Positions 20,844 through 31,213 of a DNA stretch of 64,000 bases are shown piece by piece (within the stretch, counting starts at the first letter, position 1; each line of letters opens with the position of its first letter). The notes beneath the pieces were generated by a model, which was not told where the DNA came from, ran no database searches, and was given only the letters and a program-made list of their open reading frames with translations. This stretch comes from Cladophialophora immunda. Lineage: Eukaryota; Ascomycota; Eurotiomycetes; Chaetothyriales; Herpotrichiellaceae. Location of the stretch: assembly GCF_000835495.1 (NCBI RefSeq), contig NW_015622542.1, positions 2,378,485-2,442,484 of the forward strand, read 5' to 3'. The position numbers were made by a program, and so were the translations under genes.

Positions 20844-23800
20844 CTACTGGCAAGCAGCCCTTTCCATGAGTATTGTGGCAATTTCTTGGTGCCCTCCGAG
20901 CATTGCAACTTTAGCTGCCCTTTTCAAGACGGAAAAATCTGTCATGGTCCGTCCACCGCGGTCTAGCAGAAGGTATACAACGTCCTTGTACCCCAGAGAG
21001 GCGGCGAGTGCCAGTGGTAAAAAACCATTGGCTGTCACGCTCACGTCGGCACCATACGAAAGCAGCTTAGAGAGCACCGAAACGTCACGGCACTCTATGG
21101 CCACAGACAGGGGAGTCTTTTTGCGAAATTCACCACCATGAGTAGGTGGGTTTGCCGGGGCGCCTTTCGACAGTAATATCTCCACAATCGACGTTCTGCG
21201 CGATTCAATTGCCATCAAAAGTGCCCCTTGTCCCTCACTTCCGAGGCATGCCGAAGGATCAGCATCTTTGAGCAGGACACGCAGTTCTTCTTCAGTGCCG
21301 TGATGTGCTACAGCAGCAATAGCTGCCTTCAAGCCTGAATCCCCAAAAGAAAACGAGTGGCGGTGAAGGGTCAGGAGAGCCACATGAAAATTGGAAGCGC
21401 ACGCCTGGAAATCCGCCAGGCTGAGGCCCGTTGCCGCCAGTACAGGCGACAAATCTCGATCCATGATCGAGTCAAAGTTGTTATTTTGCAAGTGGGAAGC
21501 CGTCCCTCTCATCGGTTGGAGGATGGACGTAGAAGCTCGAATGCATTCCCATCGCAATAGGGCTTCCCTGATTTCTGTTAAGTGCACATCGCGTTGAATG
21601 GCTGGGCTGAGCAAGTCCCATTGAGGCCCGCACTGATCTTTCGGGCCAAAGAACAGGGAGCTCCTCAGGTGCAAGAAGATATTTTCAAGGGCGTATTGGA
21701 TGATTGTCGTTTCCAACCATCGTAAACCTAACCGAACAAGATCTGGAATGCAGCGAAGGAGCGCAGCGCACTCCTTCTTGGGGAAAACGCAGCTCATCTC
21801 ATTGGTAGCTAGAACACGACGACACATTTGATAGAGGTGAAGGTGCCCGGTGCGAGCGTCCATTGGGATAGGCAAAGACTTCCCGGGGAGGTGACACAAG
21901 CCTTCTCTCATCAAATAGCCCCGGACTGTTTCGTGAATGACCTGAACCACCCATCTGGTTTCGACAATGTTGGCCATGTCCTGCTTCTCAGCTAGCGGAC
22001 GTCTCGAGTTTGCACGTGCCATATATCTATTCCATGCTTCCCGAGAGCCCTCGTCCCAATCAAACACAGAATCCTTTACGTTGAGTGACTCTTCCAGATC
22101 AGGATGCTGAGTGCCGATAGGAATACCAGAGTCGATGACCTCGAAAAGTCCTCCAGAGAGCTCAGTAACGAAGTTACGAAAATAAGAGACCTGCTCTGGC
22201 AATGCTGCAAAGTCTTCCAACGAGGAAGGACAGATACTTCTCATGAAGTCGATGCCGATTCGAAGTTCGTCGGTATCTAGGGGCCTGGCTGCGTACAGGA
22301 CAAGGTACATCAGGTTAGCAGTATCCTCTGCCAGTTCTGGGTCGAGGGTCGAAAATATCTCCGAGTAGAGCTTGCTCAGCTCTGATGGCAGGTCGTGGAT
22401 GACCTTCTCGATTCTGGCAATGGGAAGACCTTTATCGGCAAGTTTACATATTCTGTGGACCACGAGAACGGCCCAGAGGAAGACACCTTTGGACTTTTCG
22501 ACGATCTTCTCCTCTAGAGATCGAAACGATTGCTGCCGTTTTGACCTGGCCATATGACGCTGGACGTATAGGGTTATATCTCCAAGGTTCTCAAGCTCAA
22601 CTCTGATCTCAAATCCGTGATCGATGCTGATATGAGGGTAGTGTCGACTTGACCAGCAGATCTTTATATTTCGAGAACCCCGCTCCACGGTTTCGGCTGC
22701 ACATCTTTCGAAAGCAGCAATGATGGTGCGGACTTCTTCTTCCTTACATTCGTCCAGAGCATCGACGAAGATCTCAACCGGGGTTCTGGAATTGAATCGG
22801 ATTGTGTCAAAGAATATGTCTCGCAGCTCTGCGGGGCTCCAGATGATGGAGCGGTTGCCGACTTTAGCCTTCTTCCTTCTAAAATGCGTTAAAAGGCGAC
22901 TAGTCATGGCAGGAGACTCTTGCACGAGCTGGTGGAGGAAAGTTTTGAAAAGCCCCTGCGCATTGCGTTCTTCTTCACCACCACGGGCATTGAAGAAGAA
23001 AGCAAGTCTCACCAGTCCTTTAGGCCTGGGAGCCTCAGATGCAATGTATTTCATGAGTGTGCTTTTTCCCGAACCTGGTTTCCCTTTGATCCATAGGAGA
23101 CCGTGCGAATTATCGAGGTCCTGACAATTTACCCAGGCTTTGTAGTGCGGGTCTTCCAGCATCCAGCGACACGTGCCGGCATGGGCGTGTTCAATGGTAG
23201 CTTGTCGAACACCCATCTCCGAAAAGGAGAGCGTCTCAAGAAATGCTTTGGCGTCAGCACTCAAGCCGCCAGCTGTAACAGGAGGTCGCGCCCAACGTTC
23301 AAGTATGCCGACAATACTTTTGAGACCCGGGTGTTCGGCGGAGTGATAGCGCGCCACGTCTCTGTGGTCTGCATGAATTGATATGTTATTAAAGCCAGGT
23401 ATTGTGGCGGACAGTTGGTCAACGATTTGGGTTCTCCCGACTAGAGGTAAAGTCTCATAGAAGCACGCCAGTTCTACTGCGTGGTGTTGTGACCCTCGGC
23501 GTCGGATCATGGAGAGGAAATCGTCGTGAATACGTGACAGTACTTCAGAGTTGGGTTTCAACAATGAGAGAAGACTCAGATCCGTGCGCATCGCGAGACC
23601 AAGTATCGCCGCAGGAGTCTTTGCCCAAGAAGCGAGCCAGCTACCTCCGTGTGGCGTTCCGATGAAAGCAATACCGCGGGTGTGGTGGACAATGGCAGCC
23701 AAATTCGCATCTCCGCTAGCCTCGGAGATGCGGAGGGCATCTTTGCACAGGACGCCGCCGAGGCTGTGAGCCACGAAGATGAGAGGCCTAGTAGCTGAGT

Positions 23801-24167
23801 CGTGTCCTTGCCTCTCGTTGGCGAGAGCATTCAGAAGGTCGTTTGCGTGGTGTGAAATGTCGATTTGTGCCACTGATCCGTGCTTCCGTACAACATATGC
23901 GTCGTAACCAAACGTCAAAACCCGCGCATCAGGCAAAGAGACCGGCAAGAAGTCTCTTGGCCAACTCGCACCAGTAATGGGGCTCGTCCATGTGCGCTCT
24001 CGATCGCCGGTCAGGCCGTGGACGAAAACGATATCGCAAGCTGCATCTGGCGGGTCAAAAAGGATCTTGATCCCAGAAGGAAAGCTCTCAATGTCGGAGT
24101 CGGCAAGGGTTGCTTGAGCTTTGTTCTGACCCCAACTGTTCGGCTTGAAGCGTGAGAACCGAGACAT
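20844..24167 (-). CDS. NLR-like protein: alpha/beta-hydrolase, NACHT, ankyrin repeats
   Basis: A single exon of 1107 residues from the ATG at 24167; the frame is open four codons further from a TTG only. The N-terminal lipase/PGAP1-like domain has FVHGLTG (48-54), nucleophile AHSLGG (133-138) and GTPHGG near 171. The NACHT NTPase follows: Walker A GKPGSGKST (362-370), then ARGGEEERNAQGLF, and Walker B VEIFVDALDECKEEE. A helical region bridges to three or four degenerate ankyrin repeats from about residue 955 to the end (LLMAIESRRTSIVEILLSKG, TPLSVAIECRDVSVLSKLL, LPLALAASLGYKDVVYLLLD). This is a standard fungal STAND receptor layout; such proteins sense non-self and trigger cell death through the N-terminal effector. 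The ankyrin end appears to have few, diverged units. Confidence 0.93.
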   Translation of the reverse strand: MSRFSRFKPNSWGQNKAQATLADSDIESFPSGIKILFDPPDAACDIVFVHGLTGDRERTWTSPITGASWPRDFLPVSLPDARVLTFGYDAYVVRKHGSVAQIDISHHANDLLNALANERQGHDSATRPLIFVAHSLGGVLCKDALRISEASGDANLAAIVHHTRGIAFIGTPHGGSWLASWAKTPAAILGLAMRTDLSLLSLLKPNSEVLSRIHDDFLSMIRRRGSQHHAVELACFYETLPLVGRTQIVDQLSATIPGFNNISIHADHRDVARYHSAEHPGLKSIVGILERWARPPVTAGGLSADAKAFLETLSFSEMGVRQATIEHAHAGTCRWMLEDPHYKAWVNCQDLDNSHGLLWIKGKPGSGKSTLMKYIASEAPRPKGLVRLAFFFNARGGEEERNAQGLFKTFLHQLVQESPAMTSRLLTHFRRKKAKVGNRSIIWSPAELRDIFFDTIRFNSRTPVEIFVDALDECKEEEVRTIIAAFERCAAETVERGSRNIKICWSSRHYPHISIDHGFEIRVELENLGDITLYVQRHMARSKRQQSFRSLEEKIVEKSKGVFLWAVLVVHRICKLADKGLPIARIEKVIHDLPSELSKLYSEIFSTLDPELAEDTANLMYLVLYAARPLDTDELRIGIDFMRSICPSSLEDFAALPEQVSYFRNFVTELSGGLFEVIDSGIPIGTQHPDLEESLNVKDSVFDWDEGSREAWNRYMARANSRRPLAEKQDMANIVETRWVVQVIHETVRGYLMREGLCHLPGKSLPIPMDARTGHLHLYQMCRRVLATNEMSCVFPKKECAALLRCIPDLVRLGLRWLETTIIQYALENIFLHLRSSLFFGPKDQCGPQWDLLSPAIQRDVHLTEIREALLRWECIRASTSILQPMRGTASHLQNNNFDSIMDRDLSPVLAATGLSLADFQACASNFHVALLTLHRHSFSFGDSGLKAAIAAVAHHGTEEELRVLLKDADPSACLGSEGQGALLMAIESRRTSIVEILLSKGAPANPPTHGGEFRKKTPLSVAIECRDVSVLSKLLSYGADVSVTANGFLPLALAASLGYKDVVYLLLDRGGRTMTDFSVLKRAAKVAMLGGHQEIATILMERAACQ

Positions 24168-25185
24168 GGTCGTGGCCAAACAGCGGGAAAACTAGGCTGC
24201 ATGATCTACCTGATGTCATATTTTTGCCATAAGGAAGACAGGACGAAGATGTCTGTCAGATTGAAATATGAACATCCTTTGCTCTGAAGGCGTGTGCCTG
24301 TTGAGAAAGAGGGGGAACAGGGAGTGGCGCAGTAGCCCTCGGAGGCAGGCTGTACCTCATGTGGGATGGTGGCTGCCTTGCCAACTCATTGTCTCCCGAA
24401 GCTGGGCGAGAAGGCTAGGTGGATTTTGTGGCGGTGGAGGGGCTGAGTTGTCCTTCAAGACAGGCCAGGAGGCTAAATTGTGGCTTACATATCACCGCCC
24501 GTTTTGCAGCTGACCAGTGGAAGCACTGTCCACATGAGGGAAAAAGGACAAAGGCCAGATCCCCAGAATCTCAACCTAACGTCATTTAAGTAGAGACGAT
24601 CCTGTGTTGAAGAAGTAACATTGAAATGTTGGCAATATTGGTATTCTCCTCAAAGGGCGTCAAGGAATAGAGGCGTTGAGCAAGGTCGGTTTGATGTCGA
24701 ATGGGCCTTGTCCCTGCAAAATCTCAGGCAGCTTAAGGAGAAGAGCTGTTCTCAATCACCTCTTAGCGGCAGATCGATGACAACCACTGTTCTTCTCTTC
24801 GAAACAGTCAAGACGTCAACTTGTGATGTGATGCAAGTTACGCAGGCACCCCTTGCAGCGCAGCCTTGTCACTTGAGTGGGAGCAACGTCCTTCGAAGTC
24901 GTCGTCGCACCGCTACTACAGCAAGCGTGAGCTTCTGGATAACTTCGTGCTTCATAAACACAATCATAGGTACCCTAGGACATTACTTTTCTATCTTTTA
25001 AGTATATTAACTGTCCAATCCTAGTTTCTTAGAGGACCCAACGAGACAACTGCTCCTCCCACGCCGGCGCTACAGAGACGGCCCAGGCTGGCGCTGCGAC
25101 CGGACAAGCCTGCCGCATGCAACAACAGTGTCTCCATCCACGGGACTCTGATTTTCCTTGAGAAGCTTCGGCCTCATCCGAGCGT
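24168..25185. other. Intergenic, NLR promoter side
   Basis: About 1.0 kb between two minus-strand genes. I see short ORFs only, no clear TATA box and no repeat. Confidence 0.4.
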
Positions 25186-26783
25186 TTATGGATTGGTAGC
25201 TATTTGCTCTTGCTTCTGAACGTACTTGCGAGCTTGCTCAAGCAGTGCTAAATGCCTCGGTCAGAAATTGGCAAGTCGTCAATCAACAGAAGAATAGACA
25301 CCTACATTCGGCGTTGTCAAGGTACTCTTTCTCAGGGTCATGACCCCACAAGTATCGCTGAATCTCCGCGTGGCCCAGAAGGTCGGGATTCTCGCCTCCT
25401 TGTGCGACGGCAGCGAACTTTCGGTCTCTCTCTTGCTGCTCTGGCCCATCGGGCAGATGCAAGACATCGCGATTGACTCCGGCAATACTCATGATGTGCT
25501 CGGCTCTCGGTTTGCGTGCATATTCGTATGCCTTCAAGTACACGGGCAGGTCATCGATCGTCGAGAGCTGGTCCAAGGCGAGATGTAGGACCGCAACGTC
25601 TTCAAGAGCTTGCGCTCCTCCTTGCGCAACGTATGGAAGCATGGGATGACATGAATCGCCGAGCAAGACGACTTTGCCCATCACCCACGTGGGCAGGGGA
25701 TCATGCACGCACAAATGCCACACCAGGACATTGTCCTCTGGTATCAGATCCACCAATCTGCGCAGGTATTGACCATCCCACGAACCGAACTGATTTAGGA
25801 TATCTTGCTTGGACGCCTTTGTAGTCCAAGATTCCTCGGTGAAACCAGGGTCGGGGTGGCACATCACCTGTTTAGGCACGGGTTAGTTACCTCATCTCCC
25901 TCAGTCACATAGGAGGTCGCACGAACCAGGTTGTAGAGACGGCCGTGTCGGATTGGGTACCCTTGGATGTGACAGCCTCCGCCCATCCACCTCGTCGCAA
26001 GGGGGTTGGTCACAAATTCACGCAAATCAGGATCTGTGACCTTTTCGACGGGAATGCAAGCTCGAAACGCGGCATCTCCAGTTGGGGTAGGCTTGTCCAC
26101 CAGGCCCAGCTTCTCGTACATGATCCTCCGGCAGGTCGATTTCATTCCTGACAGAAGCTTAGAAAACGTTCAGAAGGAAATGTTTGACAGAAACCAACCA
26201 TCTGCGCCAACAATCAGGTCGGCTTCGACCACTGTACCATCCTGCAGGGTCACAGAGGGCTTCTCAAAGTCAATCGAGACAACCATACTATTAACACGAA
26301 CCTCGGCAACCGTCTCAGCGTCCTCCATCAATGCACCATGCAGGTCCGCACGGTGTATCACGTAATGAGGTGCACCGTGTTTCTGTTCCACCTGGGGCAT
26401 GAGAGGTGCCTTGCCGAGGATTTCGCCATTCTCCCACCGTCTCAAGATGACGTTCGACAGGGTATCGGTGTGCTTGCGCAGCCGACCGTCCAGACCCCAT
26501 CGAGTCAGCAGACGAGTCTGGTTGGGAGAGCAGGTGATTCCTGCACCCACTTCTGCAATTGCTGGGGCTCCTTCAAGGACAATCACATTGTGTCCGGAAC
26601 GTCCTAGAAGTCCAGCTAGTGATAAGCCCGCAATACCTGCTCCCACAATCACAATCTTGAGCTTTTGACCGTGACGGGCGTTGGGTCCACCACTGCCTAT
26701 GAAATTGTCAGCTACCGACTTATCGAGATTCAGATTTACAGCGGAAATTGACCGTTAACTGGAGGGTTGTTCGCCGAAGACAT
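25186..26783 (-). CDS. FAD-dependent monooxygenase, salicylate hydroxylase type
   Basis: Five exons: 26783-26753 (31 nt), 26696-26199, 26147-25927, 25867-25306 and 25247-25186; product 457 residues. The first and last exons were found by frame and splice logic. The FAD-binding GAGIAG is at 29-34; DLIVGADG ends exon 2; the second FAD motif LLGDSCHPMLPYVAQGG and the ALEDV helix are intact. This is the layout of group A aromatic hydroxylases, such as salicylate 1-hydroxylase or 6-hydroxynicotinate monooxygenase. They use NAD(P)H and O2 to hydroxylate an aromatic acid, often with decarboxylation. It is head-to-head with an aldehyde dehydrogenase, which fits aldehyde-to-acid-to-catechol flow. The exact substrate is not proven. 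Confidence 0.88.
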
Positions 26784-27156
26784 ATCGCCCAGCCTTGCAG
26801 ACAGTCGAGAAGAGTTCTATTTGGCGGCCTGGACTCGTCGTCACTGCCACCGGTAGCGTCATCCAGTCCATTTTGAAGCATTCCAGAAGGCTGTTCACCC
26901 ATGTTTAGCAGATTGGCTCGGGGATGTCTTTCCGGGGCTCCATGGGGGACTTTCCGGGGTCCGCCACTCCGGGGCAAGCCTCGCAGATTCCGGTTGGCCA
27001 GCCTTCTCCGCTGGAATCTCTCCATCCTCTCGATTGCTCTCAGAGAGGAGGAAAAAACATCGGTCAGATATGGACAAAGCCGCTATATGTGGTGGAACAG
27101 ACTCCAGGAGCTATGTTCTGCCGTTGCAGCACATGACTGGCGAATGACAAGTCACC
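26784..27156. promoter_or_regulatory. Bidirectional promoter, FAD monooxygenase / aldehyde dehydrogenase
   Basis: 373 bp between divergent start codons; a shared control region is likely. It contains repeated CGGGG/CCCGG-like motifs at 26915-26975 but no certain factor site. Confidence 0.5.
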
Positions 27157-28700
27157 ATGTTCACCCAACAATCGACTTCCAGCACTGTCATACCATGCGT
27201 GGTCGATGGAGAAGCAGTCTCGCTGCCCGAATCGCAGAACTTCGCTGTCGTTCAGGGGAAGACTGGTAATGTCGTCCACTATGCCCAAAGCGCCACTGCC
27301 GAGGTGGGCGTCAAAGCGGTCGAGGCGGCAGGAAAGGCGTTTCAGTCATGGAAGCGAGTTCCAATGACCAAGCGCCGTGATATTCTGCACCGCGCCGCAG
27401 AGATCCTCGAACAAAAGGTGGCGGAGGCGACGGAGCGATGTACCCTGGAGACGAGCTGTGAGGATGGCTGGCCCAGGTTCGACTGTTCGCTGGCGGCCAC
27501 CATGATTCGACAGAACGCCGCAACTGCAATGGCCCTTGCAGGCCGAATCCCTCCACCCGACGACCCTCTGATTACGTCTCTGGTATTCAAGGAGCCCGTG
27601 GGTGTGGTCATGATCATCCCGCCGTGAGATATCACCGCTCTCCTCGAGTCTCTTCCCGCGTTGCTAATCCTTCGTCAGATGGAACGCCGTCATGATCATG
27701 GCATGCCGAGGAATCAGTGCCGCCCTCGCCGCTGGCTGCACAGTTGTTCTGAAAGCGTCAGAGTTGTCGCCCTGGTCCCACCAGCTCATCCTCGAGGTCT
27801 TCAAGGAAGCTGGACTGCCCAATGGTGTACTCAACCAGATTCAGTGCTCGCGGACGGACGCCCCGGCTGCTACCGAGGCAATTATCAGCCATCCTTTGCT
27901 GCGGAAGATTGAATTCATCGGAAGCCCTCACGTCGGGAAGATCATCGGCAGCGTTGCAGCCAAATACCTGAAGCCCGTTTTGATGGAACTGGGTGACCAG
28001 AGTCCTGCCATCATCCTGGAGGATGCGGACCTGAAAGCGGCGGCGGAAAAATGCGTGTTTGGAAGTAAGCAAAGTCGTTTCTCGCCATGTCGCCTCGCCA
28101 TTGACCACATTGCTCGCAGTTATCGCAAACCACGGCCAAGTCTGCTTCGGCACAGAAAGACTCTTGGTCCAAAACAAAGTCAAAGACGCCTTTGTGGAGG
28201 AACTCACCCAGGCCATGAGGGCCACACCATCGGGAGGATCCGCTATAACGGCCGAGAGTGCTCGTCGCGTGCACGACCTGATCGCAGAGACGGTGGCCGA
28301 GGGCGCAGAGTTGCTCATCGGGAAGAATGAGATGACGGGCCGCTCTTCTCTCGAGCCGACGATTGTAACGAAGGTCAGAGCCGACTCGCGCATCAACAGG
28401 GAGGAGACTTGGGGACCCGCAGCCTCCCTGTCCAGCTTCACTACGGACGACGAGGCCGTGGAAATGGCAAATGACACGGACTTTGGACTGTCAGCGTCGA
28501 TCTTCACAAAGGACTACGCCCGTGCGCTGCGCATGGCTCGCGACTTGGACTTTGGCCAGGTCCAAGTCAATGCGCACACGATCCACGTGAACTCAACTGC
28601 TCCTGTCACCGGGTACAAGGGCTCGGGCTGGGGGAGCAACGGAGGAGGATACGGGGTAGAGGAGTTCATGTTCAACAAGCACGTCTGTCTGTGCCCGTGA
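27157..28700 (+). CDS. NAD(P)-dependent aldehyde dehydrogenase, aromatic-aldehyde type
   Basis: Three exons, 27157-27623, 27679-28064 and 28120-28700, give 477 residues. GVVMIIPPWNAVMIMACRGI covers the cofactor entry, AGCTVVLKASELSPW binds NAD, the catalytic Glu lies in LMELGDQSPA and the nucleophile Cys in NHGQVCFGTERLLV. PAASLSSFTTDDEAVEMAND and the terminal GYGVEEFMFNKHVCL are typical of the salicylaldehyde/vanillin dehydrogenase branch. LGDQ replaces the commoner LGGK at the Glu loop. It oxidises an aldehyde to its acid in the cytosol. Placed between a salicylate-hydroxylase-type enzyme (divergent) and an alcohol dehydrogenase (downstream, same strand), it probably handles an aromatic aldehyde. 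Confidence 0.9.
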
Positions 28701-29134
28701 GCACCCACCGCCTGTCTACAGCGAGCAAACCATGTTTGTACCATTTTAATTTATGCAGAACTGGCCGAGTAAACTTCTCTTCTGCGCATCAAAGCATTCC
28801 CTTGCTCGATCTGACATATTCAACGCATGCAAGTACAATGCGTAGAGAGTTAGTGACCTCTTTCTACATCCACCTTCTCCATCGCGGTCTCAACAAGTGG
28901 GTCCTGGTGGATCCAACACTTTGAAGAGGTGCGCGATTGTCCAATAGGAAGATGCATGGCATCCGCCAGAACCCAGATCGGAGCCTCGTCTGGTATCCGC
29001 GACAAGGCTGCGGAAGAGTTCAGTGGATTGAGACCATAAGGGCCGCCGAATCGTGTCTGGCCAGTCCAGGTCCTCTTAATCACCACCGAAAGACAAAATT
29101 TCACGATATTCGGCTTCCAGTAACAGCCTAGAAA
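28701..29134. other. Intergenic, ALDH to ADH
   Basis: 434 bp between two plus-strand genes; it should hold the ADH promoter. Nothing specific is seen. Confidence 0.4.
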
Positions 29135-30220
29135 ATGGGCTCTACGGAACCAGAGTTGGCCGCCCCGAGGCGCCAGAAGGCAGTCGTCGTCCAGGATGCC
29201 GGACCCAACGCCAAATTTTTGATTCAAGAGACCGACGTGCCCTCGTACGGCGACGACGAGGTCCTCATCCGCCTGTGTTATAGCAGCATCTGCCACACGG
29301 ACGTGGCCTTTGCATACGGCGAATGGGGCCAACTGGGCTTCGGCATGACGGGGGGAAACCAGACGCCGGGCCACGAGGGTGTCGGCCACGTCGTCGCCGT
29401 GGGCGCCAAGGTGGGCGACAAGTTCAAGGTGGGCGACCGGGTGGGCACCAAGTGGCTGCGCCGGGTGTGCGGGCAGTGCGACTCGTGCCGGCGCGGGGAC
29501 GAGCACCTCTGCGCCGAGCGGACCATCTACGGCCACGCCTCGCCGGGCTCGCTGCAGCAGTACGTCGCGTCGCAGGCTACCACGACCCCGCGCATCCCGG
29601 ACAGCCTGCCCCTGGCGAAGGTCGGCCCGCTGCTGTGCGCCGGCGTCACCATGTTCCGGGCGCTCAAGAAGGTCGACGCTCGCGCAGGCGACTGGATCGT
29701 CATCGCCGGCGCGGGCGGCGGCCTGGGTCACCTGGGCGTGCAGCTCGCGCGCAAGATGGGGCTACAAGTCGTGGGGATCGACTCGGCCGACAAGGAGGAC
29801 TTTGTTCTGTTCATGGGCGCGCACCGCTTCGTTGATTTCCGCTCCGCACCCGATATCCCCGCTGAGGTCCGCCGCATCACGGGAGGGGGCGCCCGTGGCG
29901 TGCTCGTGCCCACAGGTAGCCCGTCGTCGTACGAGCAGGCCTGCAAGATGCTGGGCCCAGCAGGCACCCTCGTGTGCATTGGTCTACCGGCGGGGCCTTT
30001 CACCCTCCCGCTCCAACTGCTCGAGATCATCAACTCCGGCTACACCGTGACGGGCGTCAATGCCAGCCGTCTCCAAGACATTCAAGACACACTGGACTTT
30101 GCAGCACACCACCAGATCCTGCCCATGACAGAGCGGCTCCCGATGGATGCGGCAGGTGAGGCGTTTGAGCGGCTGAAGGACGCCAAGGTCAAGGGAAGAA
30201 TCGTTCTGGACCTTCAATAG
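29135..30220 (+). CDS. Zinc-dependent alcohol dehydrogenase (fungal ADH family)
   Basis: A single exon of 361 residues. Catalytic zinc ligands are Cys-53 and His-54 in SICHTD and the GHEG motif (His-80/Glu-81). The structural zinc site CGQCDSCRRGDEHLC supplies Cys-112, 115, 118 and 126. The cofactor fold has GAGGGLGHLGVQLA, followed by VVGIDSADK with the NAD-selecting Asp. The length fits tetrameric yeast-type ADHs (about 350). It interconverts a primary alcohol and aldehyde; whether ethanol or an aromatic alcohol is the true substrate is not visible. Its neighbours suggest an aromatic one. Codons are strongly GC-ending. Confidence 0.93.
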   Translation: MGSTEPELAAPRRQKAVVVQDAGPNAKFLIQETDVPSYGDDEVLIRLCYSSICHTDVAFAYGEWGQLGFGMTGGNQTPGHEGVGHVVAVGAKVGDKFKVGDRVGTKWLRRVCGQCDSCRRGDEHLCAERTIYGHASPGSLQQYVASQATTTPRIPDSLPLAKVGPLLCAGVTMFRALKKVDARAGDWIVIAGAGGGLGHLGVQLARKMGLQVVGIDSADKEDFVLFMGAHRFVDFRSAPDIPAEVRRITGGGARGVLVPTGSPSSYEQACKMLGPAGTLVCIGLPAGPFTLPLQLLEIINSGYTVTGVNASRLQDIQDTLDFAAHHQILPMTERLPMDAAGEAFERLKDAKVKGRIVLDLQ

Positions 30221-30949
30221 AAATGGTGTCCTTGTAACCGTCTCCGCCGGGTGCATCTGCCGCTGGAGCTGGCAGCTTGCTATTGCTATGTGCACACGTG
30301 CTGATCCTTGTGATGGAAAGGGAGATGAGTAACGGGTACTCTGTACAGTATATCAAATCGGTACTTGTATGTGGTCCATCTCGAGCTCTGCAGTATTTGG
30401 TTATATTGTCCAGTTCGGTTATGGCTCCCTTTAAGCCCATTAGGGTATTGCTTAACACCGTTGCTCAAAGCGTGACGCAAAGGGAGCAGGCAATCATTGG
30501 CCGCCGCAAGCCCTTTATCAGTTCGACTTGGGCTTCTGGATCGCCATCGGACGGAAGCTGTCCCGCTTCCACAGCCTCGTAGAAGATGATTTTCGCAAGC
30601 TTACATCCGGTTCCCAGCAGAGCATATTCACTTCCCGTCTCAAGAGTTACGACTGATCGCAAAGCTGAAGTATCCACTTCCCACCGCTTCTGGTCCGAAT
30701 GTTCGAAGAATTTGTAGGACAATTGGGAAACACCCAAGCTCAACAGCCGAACTCTCGAAATGTGAACAAGTCTGATTGATCTTCTGGTTGCCCAGCTCCG
30801 TGGACGCTGTCTGGAGTAGCCCCTTCTGTCTCCCAGGGAAGGATGAAATCCATCGCTCGGGACGTCGCACATCCACTCTAGAACCGGCTAAGACGTCGGC
30901 AGACTCGGGTGCTCGATATCCATCCCGAGTGTGGTGATGATCTTGTGAG
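30221..30949. other. Intergenic with an unrecognised minus-strand ORF
   Basis: A minus-strand frame at 30465-30872 has a protein-like C-terminal part (KLAKIIFYEAVEAGQLPSDG). It has no start context or domain I know. It may be a gene relic. Confidence 0.3.
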
Positions 30950-31213
30950 GTGCGATCTGTTGGATGTGGACTTGTTGGATGGCGACGGCGTCAGTATCGC
31001 AGTAGTGGCGTGGTGCTTCAGTATGAGGCAGTCTCCTACGCGTGGTGCGACGCAGTCCTAGATGCAGTTCTCGTTTGCAGCGGCGTGTCGATCCCTGTCA
31101 CGACTCAGCGCGAAAACGCGCTGCGATGCTTGCGCTATCCTGACCGCAGAAGGTGTCTCTGGATCGACTTCATCTGCACATATTCCCATCGAACTACCAA
31201 TGAGACACCTTAG
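30950..31213 (+). pseudogene. HET-domain relic, 5' half
   Basis: The frame holds the opening of a HET domain: LQYEAVSYAWCD, then VTTQRENALRCLRYPD and RCLWIDFICTYSHRTTNE. These match the YEAxSYxWGD, NLxxALRxLR and LWIDAICIxQ blocks in order. The conserved Gly of SYxWG is Cys here and the Asp-Gln after ICI is lost; a stop follows at 31211-31213. No second half is attached. The matching second half appears 2.0 kb downstream on the same strand (33221-34236). Confidence 0.75.

Noticed and set aside
25867..25889. 23-bp intron in the FAD monooxygenase (GTAACT to ACAG)
   Set aside because: Too short for a fungal intron; the 59-bp intron with its donor at 25926 keeps frame and uses the same acceptor.
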